DNA from: Clostridium mediterraneense
GTDB lineage: Bacteria; Bacillota; Clostridia; Clostridiales; Clostridiaceae
Assembly (NCBI RefSeq): GCF_900091705.1
Contig: NZ_LT594785.1
Location: 920,119 to 984,118, forward strand
DNA: 64,000 nt
Reading direction: 5' to 3'
Of the stretch, positions 44,263 through 54,214 are shown in pieces. Made by a program: the position numbers and the translations under genes. The notes under the pieces were generated by a model, which saw only the letters and a program-made list of their open reading frames with translations, was not told the origin of the DNA and did not search any database. Every line of letters begins with the position of its first letter. The stretch's first letter is position 1.

Positions 44263-45120
44263 TTGAGATTACATACTAATATAATGTCTTTAAATGTTTT
44301 TAGGAATTATCAAAATACTGTTAGAGAAAATAGTTCAACTTTAGCTAGGATTTCATCGGGAACTAAGCTTATGTCAGCTAAAGATAATCCTAATAAACTT
44401 AGTCAAAGTGAAGGTTTAAAAATGCAGATAAGAGCACTGAGTGTTGCAAGTAAAAATCTTCAGGATGGTGTTTCAATGATGCAAACAGCAGATGGTGGAA
44501 TTGATAGTATTTCATCTTCTCTTATAAAAATGAGAGAGCTTGTAATAAGTGCTGGAAATAGTTCTTTAAATAATGAAGATAGGGTTTTAATTCAGAAAGA
44601 AATAGAAAATATTAAAGCTGGTATTGATGATATAGCAAATAATACAGAATTTAATGGTGTTAAACTTCTTGGATATGAGGAAGTTAAAAATAATGAGAAT
44701 CCTATTACTATTGCAATGACTTCAGGTAGTAATGTAGGGGATAAAATAAATATTCCTAGATATAATCTGTCTTCTGATACATTAAAAGATAAAGAAGGAA
44801 ATTCTATTAAAGATATAAATATAGAAGAAGGAGATATAACAAAAGCTCTTTCAGCTATAGATTCTTCTATAAGTAGTGTAAGTGCTGCAAGAAGTAAGTT
44901 TGGAGCTTTAGCAAATACATTTGAATCTTTAAGCTCTAATCATGAATCAAGTAAAGTTATGTTAGAGAGATCAAAATCTAATATTGAGAGTGCTGATATA
45001 GCAAAAGAGATGATGGAGTTTACTAGGACTAATGTTTTGATGGAAGCAGGAAATGCTATGCTTGCTCAAACTAATAATTTACCTAATGATGCCTTAAGAG
45101 TTTTAGAAAAAATTAAATAA
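44263..45120 (+). CDS. second, short divergent flagellin
   Basis: A 285-aa flagellin-family protein starting at TTG 44263 after GGGGGA. The N-terminus is MRLHTNIMSLNVFRNYQNTV; the usual GDDAAG motif reads SAKDNPNKLSQS. The C-terminus (AKEMMEFTRTNVLMEAGNAM, LAQTNNLPNDALRVLEKIK) keeps the packing helix but ends in EKIK, not LLR. It has almost no variable domain. It may be a minor filament subunit or a junction/tip protein. A terminator follows. Confidence 0.88.
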   Translation: MRLHTNIMSLNVFRNYQNTVRENSSTLARISSGTKLMSAKDNPNKLSQSEGLKMQIRALSVASKNLQDGVSMMQTADGGIDSISSSLIKMRELVISAGNSSLNNEDRVLIQKEIENIKAGIDDIANNTEFNGVKLLGYEEVKNNENPITIAMTSGSNVGDKINIPRYNLSSDTLKDKEGNSIKDINIEEGDITKALSAIDSSISSVSAARSKFGALANTFESLSSNHESSKVMLERSKSNIESADIAKEMMEFTRTNVLMEAGNAMLAQTNNLPNDALRVLEKIK

Positions 45121-45138
45121 GATAAAAAATATTGAGAG

Positions 45139-45181
45139 ATATCCTGTCTATTTGTAAATAAATATTGACAGGATATTTTTA
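45139..45181 (+). terminator. terminator after the second flagellin
   Basis: ATATCCTGTC (45139-45148) pairs with GACAGGATAT (45167-45176), followed by TTTTATTTTTT. Confidence 0.82.
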
Positions 45182-45474
45182 TTTTTTGTGATTAATAACA
45201 AAAAATAATGTTTATGAAAGGTTTTTTAGCAAATGAATTTAAATTGATTAAAAATAATATGTAAATAAATTAGAAATGTTAAAAAGATGTAAAGTATTTA
45301 CTAATTAATTTTAGTGAAATTTGATGAATATGGAATATTTATAAAATAATATAGAAGGTTTATATAGAAATTTGTACCATTTATAGTTATAATATGTATT
45401 ATAAAGGTAAAAATGTATTTAAAAATAAAATAAGTAAAGTTTTTAATTAAAAACAATTTTTAGGGTGAGGTTTT
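45182..45474. other. AT-rich leader region ahead of the basal-body operon
   Basis: About 290 bp without a gene. It must contain the promoter of the long flgB operon. TATAAT-like repeats occur near 45388-45405, but no well-spaced -35 box was found. No c-di-GMP riboswitch signature was seen, although such riboswitches precede flgB in some clostridia. Confidence 0.4.
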
Positions 45475-45867
45475 ATGTCAGTTTATATGGATTCAGGTAA
45501 TTATACTTATGAGCTTATTAAAAGAGGATTAGATACAGCTTCATTAAGGGGAAAGGCAATAGCTAATAATATGGCTAATGTAAATACAAAAAATTATAAA
45601 AAATATGTAGTAAGTTTTGAAGATAGTCTTAGAGATGTGAGTGAAGATATCAAAAAAACAGGAAGAGTTAAATTAAATAATAGTTCTATAGGTAGTATAA
45701 AGCTTGAAAAAGATGAGAAAACATCAATGAATATTAATGGTAATAATGTTGATATTGAAATAGAGAAAACAAATCAAGCAGCAAATACGCTTCTTTATAA
45801 TGCGCTTATATCTAAGGTTAATTCTAAGTTATCTATGAAAAGCTATATTATAACTGGAGGTAAGTAA
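45475..45867 (+). CDS. flgB: FlgB proximal rod protein
   Basis: A 130-aa rod protein: [20 protein letters not shown] and [20 protein letters not shown]. It is first in the basal-body operon, with flgC 2 nt behind. AGGGTGAGG precedes ATG 45475. Confidence 0.93.
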   Translation: MSVYMDSGNYTYELIKRGLDTASLRGKAIANNMANVNTKNYKKYVVSFEDSLRDVSEDIKKTGRVKLNNSSIGSIKLEKDEKTSMNINGNNVDIEIEKTNQAANTLLYNALISKVNSKLSMKSYIITGGK

Positions 45868-45868
45868 T

Positions 45869-46282
45869 ATGAGTAATGGTATTTTTTCAGCTATGAGAAT
45901 TAGTGCAAGTGGACTTTCAGCAGAAAGACTTAGAATGGATGTAGTAGCATCTAATATTGCAAATAGTTCTGTAACTAGAGGTGAGGATGGAAAGCCTTAT
46001 GTTAGAAAAATAGCAGTATTTCAAGAAAATTTAGATTCAGCTTTAGGAATGAATGGGATAAAGTCAATAGGAATAGTAAATGATGATTCTCCTTTAAGAC
46101 AAAAATATGATCCTGGTCATCCAGATGCAGATCCAGAGACAGGATATGTTACTATGCCAAATGTTAATATTCTTAATGAAATGGCAGATATGATAGCTGC
46201 ATCAAGAAGTTACGAAGCTAATGTTGATACATTAAATGCTTCAAAATCTATGTTTATGAAGGCTTTAGAGATTGGGAGGTAA
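45869..46282 (+). CDS. flgC: FlgC proximal rod protein
   Basis: A 137-aa rod protein. [38 protein letters not shown] and the C-terminal [20 protein letters not shown] are family hallmarks. Confidence 0.96.
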   Translation: MSNGIFSAMRISASGLSAERLRMDVVASNIANSSVTRGEDGKPYVRKIAVFQENLDSALGMNGIKSIGIVNDDSPLRQKYDPGHPDADPETGYVTMPNVNILNEMADMIAASRSYEANVDTLNASKSMFMKALEIGR

Positions 46283-46289
46283 TATTTAA

Positions 46290-46619
46290 ATGAACATAAA
46301 CACAAGTTTAATTAATACATATAATAAAGTTTCGGATATAAATAGTAATTTATTTTTAAATAAGGTAGATAAAGAAGAGTCTTTAGATAAGAGTAATAAT
46401 AGTTTCTCTAATATTTTAAAAGATAGTTTAGATAAGGTTAATAATAAACAAATAGAGTCAGATATATTAACTCAAAAAATGATTAGAGGAGATGAAGAGG
46501 TAAGTATACATGAGGTTATGCTTGCAGGTGAAGAAGCAAAATTATCTCTACAACTTGCTATGCAAGTGAGAAATAAGTTAGTTGAAGCATACCAAGAAAT
46601 AAGTAGAACTCAGATTTAG
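46290..46619 (+). CDS. fliE: FliE MS-ring/rod adaptor
   Basis: A 109-aa FliE: a disordered N-terminus, then FSNILKDSLDKVNNKQIESD and VSIHEVMLAGEEAKLSLQLA, QVRNKLVEAYQEISRTQI. It lies between flgC and fliF, the conserved order. Confidence 0.95.
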   Translation: MNINTSLINTYNKVSDINSNLFLNKVDKEESLDKSNNSFSNILKDSLDKVNNKQIESDILTQKMIRGDEEVSIHEVMLAGEEAKLSLQLAMQVRNKLVEAYQEISRTQI

Positions 46620-46640
46620 ATTTAGTTAGGGGAGAAGCAG

Positions 46641-48200
46641 ATGAATAAGATTAAGGAATTCCTTAAGAAAACTATAAAAAAATTTAAAGCTATGGGGAAG
46701 CTTGCTAGAATTTGTGTCATCATATCTCTTATTGCAGTAGTTATTGGAATTGTTTTATTTATATTCTTTTCATTTAGCAATAAATATCAGGTTTTATTTA
46801 CAGATCTTGAATCTAAGGATGCCAAACTTGTTACAGAAAAACTTGAAGAGTTAAAAGTTGATATGAAAATAGAGGGTAATACTATACTTGTACCTAAAGA
46901 ACAAGTAGATAAATTAAGATTAGAAATTGCTCCTAGTTTAAATGGAGGTAGTGTTGGATATGAATTAATGGATGAAGCAAGTTCATTTGGAATAACTTCA
47001 GAAGAATTTCATATTAAAAAGCTTAGAATGACACAGGGAGAATTAGAAAAAACTATAAAAAGTTTCCCTCAGGTAAATAATGCTAGAGTACATATAACTA
47101 TTCCAGAAGAAACTGTATTTATGAAAGAGCAAGAAGAAGGTAGTGCTGCAGCTTATATAGAGCTGAAAACTGGTGAGAATTTAGAAGTTTCACAAGTAAA
47201 ATCAATAGTATCACTTATATCTTCATCAGTATCTAATATTCCAAGAGAAAATGTTGAAGTAATAGATCAGAATATGAAGCTTTTATCAGATGGATTATTT
47301 ACAGATGAAGGAGAAAATATAGTTTCTTCAGGAGAAGCTGTTTCTAATCAAAGAAAACTTGAGCAAGATTATGAAAAGGCTTTACAAAAAAGTGTTTATG
47401 AGCTTTTAAATCCAGTGTTAGGAACTAATAAAATTAAAACACAAATAAATGTTGATTTAGATTTTGATTCAAAACAAAAAACTGAAATTATAGTTGATCC
47501 AAATAAAGTTATAAAAAATCAAACTACTATAAAAGAAGCAAGTGGTAGTGGAGGAACTGTAAGTACAGCTCCTGTTGATGATAATATGAGTAATAATATA
47601 GCTGATGGTGAAAATAACGGAAGTAATATTAGAAATGAACAAAATACTGAATATGAAATTGGGAAGACAGAAACTAAGACTATAAGTGCTCCAGGAGAAG
47701 TAAAAAGAGTTACAGCTTCAGTAGTTATTGATGGAAATTTAGATAATAAGACTACAGAAGCTATCAAAGAACTTGTTGGAACAGCAATAGGTTATAAGCA
47801 GGCTAGAGGAGATCAAATTTCTGTTGTAAGTATGAATTTTGATAGTACTCAAAAAGAAGAAGCTGAAAAACAAATAACTGCTATGAATAAGGAAGCTAAG
47901 AAAAAGAAGTTCTTAACTATAATAGTAGCTTCAGTAGTAGTAGCTTTAATATTAGTAATAATAATTTCTATTTTATTATTTAGAAATAAAAGAAAAGATA
48001 AAAAAGAAGAGCTTGTTGATAAAGAAAATATTTTAAATGTAGCGGTTGATGATAATTCAATTGAAAGCTTTAATCCAATTGATTTTCATATAAAGGATGA
48101 GAAAAATCATGTTGAAGATGAGGTTAAAAAGTATGCAATTGAAAAACCAAACCAAGTAGCAGATGTTATAAAATCATGGCTTAATGAAAATGAGAGGTGA
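46641..48200 (+). CDS. fliF: FliF MS-ring protein
   Basis: A 519-aa membrane protein forming the basal-body MS ring and housing for the export gate. An N-terminal membrane helix (about 23-48) precedes ring-building motifs FTDLESKDAKLVTEKLEELK and MRQ-like RMTQGELEKTIKSFPQVNNA. A second membrane helix lies near 430-452. The C-terminal FliG-binding tail ends VADVIKSWLNENER. Confidence 0.96.
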   Translation: MNKIKEFLKKTIKKFKAMGKLARICVIISLIAVVIGIVLFIFFSFSNKYQVLFTDLESKDAKLVTEKLEELKVDMKIEGNTILVPKEQVDKLRLEIAPSLNGGSVGYELMDEASSFGITSEEFHIKKLRMTQGELEKTIKSFPQVNNARVHITIPEETVFMKEQEEGSAAAYIELKTGENLEVSQVKSIVSLISSSVSNIPRENVEVIDQNMKLLSDGLFTDEGENIVSSGEAVSNQRKLEQDYEKALQKSVYELLNPVLGTNKIKTQINVDLDFDSKQKTEIIVDPNKVIKNQTTIKEASGSGGTVSTAPVDDNMSNNIADGENNGSNIRNEQNTEYEIGKTETKTISAPGEVKRVTASVVIDGNLDNKTTEAIKELVGTAIGYKQARGDQISVVSMNFDSTQKEEAEKQITAMNKEAKKKKFLTIIVASVVVALILVIIISILLFRNKRKDKKEELVDKENILNVAVDDNSIESFNPIDFHIKDEKNHVEDEVKKYAIEKPNQVADVIKSWLNENER

Positions 48201-48205
48201 TAAAT

Positions 48206-49222
48206 GTGGCTAGAGACAGAAATAAATTAACAGGAGTGCAAAAGGCTGCAATTCTTTTTATAACACTTGGACCTGAGGCTTCAGCAGGAATAATAAAAGC
48301 CTTGCCAGATGAGGTAATTCATAAGGTAACTTATGAAATAGCAAATATAAATTCAGTTAGCTCACATCAAAGAGAAGAAATACTTAAAGAATTTTTAGAG
48401 TTAAATAGAGCGAGTGATTATATAAAAGAAGGAGGGCTTGATTATGCAAGAACTATGTTATCACAGGCTCTTGGTAATCAAAGGGCAAGTGAAATAATAA
48501 GTAGCATAGCTGAGATAAGTCAACAAAGTAGACCTTTTTCAATCGCAAGAAAGGCAGATTCAAGTCAGGTGTTAAATGTTATTTCAGGAGAGCATCCCCA
48601 AACTATTGCTTTAATACTTTGTTATTTACAAGCAGAAAAAGCTGCTCAGATTATGTCAGCTCTTCCAGAGGAAGTTCAGGCAGAGGTATCGTATAGAATT
48701 GCTACTATGAGTCATACTTCTCCTGAGATTATAAAAGAAATAGAAAAAGTTTTAGAAAATAAATTATCATCTGTTGTTAAGACAGAGGTTACAGAACTTG
48801 GTGGAGTTGAAACACTTGTTGGTATATTAAATCAAGTTGATAGAACTACTGAAAAAAATATTACTGAATCATTAGAAATTGAAGATGCAGAGCTTGCTGA
48901 TAGAGTTAAAAGTAGTATGTTTGTATTTGAAGATATTATTACTATTGATGATGTATATGTTCAAAGAATTCTTAGAGAAATTGATATTAAAGAACTTGCA
49001 CTTGCTCTTAAGGGATCTTCACTTGAAGTTTGTGAGACTATATTTAGAAACCAATCTAAGAGAGCTGCAGCTTCATTAAAGGAAGATATGGAATTCTTAG
49101 GACCAGTAAGACTTGTAGATGTTGAAAAAGCACAGCAAAATATTGTTGGAGTTATAAGACGTCTAGAAGAAGCTAGTGAAATAATATTATCAAGAGGTGG
49201 AGAAGATGCAATTATCGTATAG
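48206..49222 (+). CDS. fliG: FliG motor switch/torque protein
   Basis: A switch protein of about 338 aa that interacts with MotA and FliF. LTGVQKAAILFITLGPEASA, SGEHPQTIALILCYLQAEKA and the torque helix VDVEKAQQNIVGVIRRLEEA are canonical. GTG 48206 (MARDRNKL) with AGAGGTG upstream is preferred to GTG 48197. It overlaps fliH. Confidence 0.96.
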   Translation: MARDRNKLTGVQKAAILFITLGPEASAGIIKALPDEVIHKVTYEIANINSVSSHQREEILKEFLELNRASDYIKEGGLDYARTMLSQALGNQRASEIISSIAEISQQSRPFSIARKADSSQVLNVISGEHPQTIALILCYLQAEKAAQIMSALPEEVQAEVSYRIATMSHTSPEIIKEIEKVLENKLSSVVKTEVTELGGVETLVGILNQVDRTTEKNITESLEIEDAELADRVKSSMFVFEDIITIDDVYVQRILREIDIKELALALKGSSLEVCETIFRNQSKRAAASLKEDMEFLGPVRLVDVEKAQQNIVGVIRRLEEASEIILSRGGEDAIIV

Positions 49223-49958
49223 TGTTATAAAAAGTCCTAGTGTTGATATTACAGATAGTAAGGAAATAAAAACTGACTATATAGATAAAGAAATAACTAA
49301 TTTTAATCAAGATAATAAAGATTTTGCAAGAGATAGAACAAGAGAAAGTCTTTCAAATATAAGTAATACTATCTTAGAAAAAGCAAAGCAGGAAAAAGAA
49401 AAGATAATTTTAGAAGCATATAAAAAAGCTAAGCTTATTGAGCAAGAAAGTTATGAAAAAGCTTATAAAGAAGGATTGTGTAACGGTAAAGAAGATGGAT
49501 ATAAAGAAGCTTATGAAGCAAATATAGATATAGCAAAAAAAGAAGCTGAAGAAATTAGAAATGAGGCTTATAATCTTTTATCTAATGTTAGAAAACAATA
49601 TGAAGAATATCTTGAATCAAAAAGAAAAGAAATAATAGATTTAGCTTATGGAATTACAGAGCATCTTTTAGAAAAGACAATTGTTAGAGAAGATGGGATT
49701 AATGATTTTATTTCGAAGGTATTAGAAGAATCAAGAGAAAGTAAAACTTTTATTATTAGATGTAATAAAATTCATAAGCAAAAAATTGAAGAGGAAGTTG
49801 AAGATTATAAAACTAATTCGGCTATAACTTCAGATATTTTTGTTATTGAGGATAATTCGATAAGAGAAGGAAATGCACTTATTAATTTAGATGGTGGTCT
49901 TGTAGAAGTTGGAATAGATAAAATGATGGAAAGTATAAAGAAAGAACTATTTTATTAA
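49206..49958 (+). CDS. fliH: FliH regulator of the export ATPase
   Basis: About 250 aa: a long charged coiled coil (ILEKAKQEKEKIILEAYKKA, AYKEGLCNGKEDGYKEAYE) and a C-terminal V-ATPase-E-like domain (LIRCNK-type IIRCNKIHKQKIEEEVEDYK). It regulates FliI. ATG 49206 is chosen over the in-frame GTG 49197. It overlaps the end of fliG by 17 nt. Confidence 0.9.
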   Translation: MQLSYSVIKSPSVDITDSKEIKTDYIDKEITNFNQDNKDFARDRTRESLSNISNTILEKAKQEKEKIILEAYKKAKLIEQESYEKAYKEGLCNGKEDGYKEAYEANIDIAKKEAEEIRNEAYNLLSNVRKQYEEYLESKRKEIIDLAYGITEHLLEKTIVREDGINDFISKVLEESRESKTFIIRCNKIHKQKIEEEVEDYKTNSAITSDIFVIEDNSIREGNALINLDGGLVEVGIDKMMESIKKELFY

Positions 49959-49970
49959 GGAGTTGATTTT

Positions 49971-51281
49971 ATGTTAGATATTGATTTCTCTTTATTAAAT
50001 AGTAAGATAAAAAATTTAACTGCTTATCATTTTGAAGGGAAAGTTAAAAGACTTATAGGATTAACTATTGAAGTTGAAGGTATAAAGGCAGCAGTTGGAG
50101 AGCTTTGTACTATATATAATCATAAAGGTGAGTCAATTAAATCAGAAGTTGTTGGATTTAAAGAAAATGTAGTACTTCTTATGCCACTTGGTGAACTTAT
50201 AGGCATAGCTCCAGGATGTAAAGTTGTTGCTCATGGTAAACCTCTATCTGTTAAATGTAGTGATAAGTTGCTTGGAAAAATACTTGATGGTATTGGAGAA
50301 CCTTTTGATAGAGAAGGCATAGTAGATGGAGAATATTATTCTTTAGAAAATTTACCACCTGATCCAATGAGAAGAAAAAGAATAAAAGAAATTCTTCCAA
50401 CAGGACTTAGAGCAATTGATGGTTTTCTAACCTGTGGAGAAGGTCAAAGAATTGGGATATTTGCAGGAAGTGGAGTTGGAAAAAGTACAACTCTTGGGAT
50501 GATAGCAAGAGAAGCAAAGGCAGATGTGAATGTTATTGCGCTTATAGGTGAAAGAGGGAGAGAGGTTCTTGATTTTATAGAGAAGGATTTAGGACCAGAG
50601 GGAATGAAAAAATCAGTTATTGTATGTGCAACTTCTGATAAATCTGCACTTGTAAGATTAAAAGGTGCTTTAACTGCAACAGCTATAGCAGAATATTTTA
50701 GAGATAAAGGTAAAAAAGTTATTCTTATGATGGATTCTGTTACAAGATTTGCAATGGCACAAAGAGAGGTTGGACTAGCAATAGGGGAACCTCCAGCAAC
50801 TAAAGGTTATACTCCTTCAGTTTTTGCAATGCTTCCAAAACTTATGGAGAGAGCTGGAACATCAGATAAAGGATCAATAACAGCTTTTTATACAGTTCTT
50901 GTTGATGGAGATGATTTTAATGAACCAATAGCTGATACAGTTAGAGGAATACTTGATGGACATATAGTTTTATCAAGAGAACTTGCTCATAAAAATCATT
51001 ATCCAGCTATAGATATTCTTAATTCAGTATCAAGACTTATGCCAAGTATTGCAACAAATACTCATAAAGAAGCCGCTTCACTTGCAAGAGATATGCTAGC
51101 TACATATAAAGAATCAGAAGATTTAATAAATATAGGGGCTTATGCAAGAGGTTCTAATAGAAAACTAGATAAGGCTGTCGATTTAAATAATGATATTAAT
51201 AACTTTTTAAAACAAAGTATTGATGAAAAAGCAGATTTTGATTTATCAGTTAGTATGTTAGAGAAATTAATTAGGAGATAG
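49971..51281 (+). CDS. fliI: FliI flagellar export ATPase
   Basis: A 436-aa ATPase related to F1-beta. Walker A IFAGSGVGKSTTLG, GERGREVLDF, Walker B KVILMMDSVTRFAMAQREVG and GEPPATKGYTPSVFA are present. It energises and organises type III export with FliH and FliJ. Confidence 0.98.
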   Translation: MLDIDFSLLNSKIKNLTAYHFEGKVKRLIGLTIEVEGIKAAVGELCTIYNHKGESIKSEVVGFKENVVLLMPLGELIGIAPGCKVVAHGKPLSVKCSDKLLGKILDGIGEPFDREGIVDGEYYSLENLPPDPMRRKRIKEILPTGLRAIDGFLTCGEGQRIGIFAGSGVGKSTTLGMIAREAKADVNVIALIGERGREVLDFIEKDLGPEGMKKSVIVCATSDKSALVRLKGALTATAIAEYFRDKGKKVILMMDSVTRFAMAQREVGLAIGEPPATKGYTPSVFAMLPKLMERAGTSDKGSITAFYTVLVDGDDFNEPIADTVRGILDGHIVLSRELAHKNHYPAIDILNSVSRLMPSIATNTHKEAASLARDMLATYKESEDLINIGAYARGSNRKLDKAVDLNNDINNFLKQSIDEKADFDLSVSMLEKLIRR

Positions 51282-51286
51282 TTCTT

Positions 51287-51727
51287 ATGGTAAAAGGGTT
51301 TGAATTTAAGTTAGAAAAGATTCTTGATATTAGAAGAAAAAATGAAGAAGAAAGTGCAAGAATCTTTAAAAAAGTAGAAGCAGAAAAAGAAGAGATAAGA
51401 GATTCTTTAGAAGAGTTAAAGAGTAATTATACAAAATATAATTATGTTTCTAATAATGAAACAGTTGCATATCAAAAAATTAAGAGAATTTATGTACAGA
51501 ATCTAACTAAAGCTATTGAAAGAACTAAAAAAGATTTAATTTTAAAAGAGCGAGAAGTAGAAGAAAAGAGAATTAATCTTAAAAATAAGCAGGTAGAGAG
51601 AAAAACAGTTGAAAGATTGCGTGAAAAGCAGTATGAGAAATTTATAAAAGAACAAGAGAGAGTTGAAAAAATAGAAAATGATGAAATAGCTCTTTTCGGG
51701 CATTTTAGAAAGCTTGAAAGGGGGTGA
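51287..51727 (+). CDS. fliJ: FliJ export chaperone/stalk
   Basis: A 146-aa two-helix coiled coil (FEFKLEKILDIRRKNEEESA, KERVxx-type tail EKIENDEIALFGHFRKLERG) between fliI and fliK. It matches FliJ in size and position. Confidence 0.9.
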   Translation: MVKGFEFKLEKILDIRRKNEEESARIFKKVEAEKEEIRDSLEELKSNYTKYNYVSNNETVAYQKIKRIYVQNLTKAIERTKKDLILKEREVEEKRINLKNKQVERKTVERLREKQYEKFIKEQERVEKIENDEIALFGHFRKLERG

Positions 51728-51732
51728 GTTAA

Positions 51733-53070
51733 GTGGAAATAGGATTAAAGAATATAGATATTACTAAGTTTTTAGAAAAAAACAATCCAGAAAAGAAGAC
51801 TTCTAATAAAGAGGGTGAGAACTTTGCTAGTGTTCTTGAAGCTAAGTCTAATCAAGATTTAAAAGAACTTAGAAATTCTAAAGAGCTAGTTTGTAATCAA
51901 GATGATTATGAAAAAGCAGAAAAAATAGAACATAATAAAATTAATAAAGAATCAAAAGAAGAGTTAATAGAAGATAACTATGAAGAGAATTTAGAAAGTT
52001 CAATTTTATTATTGAGTTTATTTATTAGTAATAATAATCAGGATATAAATACAGTTAATATTGATTTCTCTAATTTAGAGTATGATATAAATCTAATAAA
52101 AGATATAAAAAGTTATATTTTATCAGATAAATTTGATATAGGGGAATTTAAGAATTTTTTAGGAGATATTTTAACTTCTATCAATATTAAAAATAATAAT
52201 TTAGTAGATTTGAAAGATAGTAAGTTAAATAATTTCTTTAGTAATTTTATTAAAGAGATTAAGGAATTTAATGAGTTTGAATCTATGGATGATAATTTAT
52301 CTGAGAAATTAGCAATAAAAGAAGTTTTATCTAAATTATTAAATGAGGATAAAGATATATCAGTGGATTTAGAAGTATTGAGAGAGAAATTTAATATTAT
52401 AAAAGAAAATTTTACTACTGAATCGAATAAGACAAATATAGTTCAAGCTGAAAGTATGGTAAATTTAGATGAAATGAATATAGAAACTAATTTTAACTTA
52501 GATAGCAAGAATTTATCACAAGAAAATAATAAAGAAGAGTTATCTAAAGAAGATAAATTCTTATCAAAATTAATTTCTTCAGAAAATCAGAATAGATTTG
52601 ATTTAAATCTTCAAAGGATTCAAAACTTCTCTAAGCTTAGTGAAACTAATAATGAAATTTCAGTAAATAAGTTTACTATAAATTCTGATATTAAAAATAT
52701 GATTAATCATATGAGTTTAAATAATATAAAAGAGCTTATAGTTAAAGTTAATCCAGGAAATTTAGGAGAAATTGCTGTTAAGTTAATTACAGAAGGGGAA
52801 AAAATGAAAGCTGTAATTAATATAAGTGAAAAAGAGACATATGCTCTTATAAATTCTTCAGATATAAAGCAGCATCTATCTAATGAGAATATTAAAATTT
52901 CAGAAGTTGAGATTTCTTTATATAAAGATGATACAAGTTTCTTTAATGAAAAAGAAAAATTTACTGATGAGAGAAATAATAAAAATCAAGCTACTAAAAA
53001 TGAATTTATAGAACTTAATGAAGAGTTAGAAAAAGAAATGGATATAACATCTTTAAACATTATGGTATAG
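51733..53070 (+). CDS. fliK: FliK hook-length control protein
   Basis: A 445-aa protein starting GTG 51733. The N-terminal two-thirds is Asn/Lys/Glu-rich and low in complexity, as in ruler regions. The C-terminal substrate-switch domain shows IKELIVKVNPGNLGEIAVKL, the family LxPxxLGxVxVxL-type motif. It measures the hook and switches FlhB specificity. The unusually long hook protein here may need matched ruler length. Confidence 0.88.
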   Translation: MEIGLKNIDITKFLEKNNPEKKTSNKEGENFASVLEAKSNQDLKELRNSKELVCNQDDYEKAEKIEHNKINKESKEELIEDNYEENLESSILLLSLFISNNNQDINTVNIDFSNLEYDINLIKDIKSYILSDKFDIGEFKNFLGDILTSINIKNNNLVDLKDSKLNNFFSNFIKEIKEFNEFESMDDNLSEKLAIKEVLSKLLNEDKDISVDLEVLREKFNIIKENFTTESNKTNIVQAESMVNLDEMNIETNFNLDSKNLSQENNKEELSKEDKFLSKLISSENQNRFDLNLQRIQNFSKLSETNNEISVNKFTINSDIKNMINHMSLNNIKELIVKVNPGNLGEIAVKLITEGEKMKAVINISEKETYALINSSDIKQHLSNENIKISEVEISLYKDDTSFFNEKEKFTDERNNKNQATKNEFIELNEELEKEMDITSLNIMV

Positions 53071-53081
53071 GGGGATAAAAG

Positions 53082-53783
53082 ATGGAGATTAATTCAAGGC
53101 TAACAACAACTATAGGTCAAAATACTACTGATAGGGGAACACCTATTGTAAAGCCTGGAGAGGATATGGATAAAACAGCTTTTCTTAAGATATTAACAGC
53201 TCAGCTTAGAAATCAAGATCCTTTATCAGGAGACCAAGATTCAACACAATATGTAACTCAAATGGCACAATTTACTACAATGGAACAGATGCAAAACTTA
53301 AATAAAACTATGACTGATTATTCAAATCAAAATTTAGTTGGAAAAGGTGTTTCAGTTGATGTGGCAGATTCAGAAGGTAATCCTTATACAGGAATAGTGA
53401 AAGCTGTAAATATTGAAGGTGGAAAAACAAGTATTTCAGTAGAAGTTGTAGAAAGTGGAAAAAATGTTTATAAGGAGTTTCCTATTGAATCAATAATATC
53501 AGTTTTAGGAGTTCCAGATTATTCATTACCAGCTTTAAATAATGTAAATGGTAATACATCATTTTTACTTGCTAGTTCATTTATAGGAAAAGATGTGAAA
53601 CTAAGCGAAAAAAATAGTAGTGATGAAAATTATATTGGAACAGTTACAGGTGCTTTTAAGGAAGATGGAATTATAAAAGTTAATGTAAAAATAAAAGATA
53701 GTGATGAAGTTATTTCTGTAACTATTGACAAGGTTATTGAGATTGGGGAATTAAAAGAGATTAATAAATCAGAAGAAAAATAG
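53082..53783 (+). CDS. flgD: FlgD hook-capping protein
   Basis: A 233-aa hook scaffold. The N-terminal signature is DKTAFLKILTAQLRNQDPLS followed by TQYVTQMAQFTTMEQMQNL. A C-terminal beta domain follows. It precedes the flagellar operon protein and flgE, the Gram-positive order. Confidence 0.95.
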   Translation: MEINSRLTTTIGQNTTDRGTPIVKPGEDMDKTAFLKILTAQLRNQDPLSGDQDSTQYVTQMAQFTTMEQMQNLNKTMTDYSNQNLVGKGVSVDVADSEGNPYTGIVKAVNIEGGKTSISVEVVESGKNVYKEFPIESIISVLGVPDYSLPALNNVNGNTSFLLASSFIGKDVKLSEKNSSDENYIGTVTGAFKEDGIIKVNVKIKDSDEVISVTIDKVIEIGELKEINKSEEK

Positions 53784-53793
53784 GGTGAAGTAA

Positions 53794-54189
53794 ATGAGCT
53801 ATAGAATTATAAATGGACAAGTTTATTCTATTGGGAATATAGGGGAATCTAGCTCGAAAGTTAATTTACAGAAAAATAAAACTCCTATAAAAGAAGGGTA
53901 TACTTTTAAGGATTTTTTAGATAAGGAAATTGAGAGTAAAAAAGAATACAAGCTATCAAAACATGCAGTAGAAAGATTAAGCTCTATAAATTTTAAGCAA
54001 GAAGATTTCAATAATTTAAGAGATGGGATTAGAAGGGCTAGAGAGAAAGGCTCAAAAAATACAGTTATGGTATATAAGGAGATGGCAATACTTGCTAGTG
54101 TTGAAAATAATACAATTATAACCGTTGTAGAAAAAGAAAGAGTGAAAGAAAATGTTTTTACTAATATTGATAGTGTAGTAATTATATAA
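53794..54189 (+). CDS. flagellar operon protein (TIGR02530-like), between flgD and flgE
   Basis: A 131-aa protein of the small family found between flgD and flgE in Firmicutes. The diagnostic region is KLSKHAVERLSSINFKQEDF, then IRRAREKGSKNTVMVYKEMA and ILASVENNTIITVV. The role is unknown, with hook assembly presumed. Its stop falls at the foot of a GGA-loop hairpin before flgE. Confidence 0.85.
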   Translation: MSYRIINGQVYSIGNIGESSSKVNLQKNKTPIKEGYTFKDFLDKEIESKKEYKLSKHAVERLSSINFKQEDFNNLRDGIRRAREKGSKNTVMVYKEMAILASVENNTIITVVEKERVKENVFTNIDSVVII

Positions 54190-54214
54190 AGCTGGACCAG
54201 GAATGGAAGCTTTA
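54187..54214 (+). promoter_or_regulatory. GGA-rich hairpin in the flgE leader, candidate CsrA site
   Basis: TAAAGCT (54187-54193) pairs with AGCTTTA (54208-54214). The 14-nt loop GGACCAGGAATGGA contains three GGA triplets. CsrA is encoded in the same window and binds GGA in hairpin loops. A second hairpin, AATTCTAT/ATAGAATT (54215-54222 and 54235-54242), follows. Confidence 0.4.

Noticed and set aside
45182-45474. c-di-GMP riboswitch ahead of flgB
   Set aside because: No GEMM-like conserved core or GC-containing stems are present in this AT-rich leader.
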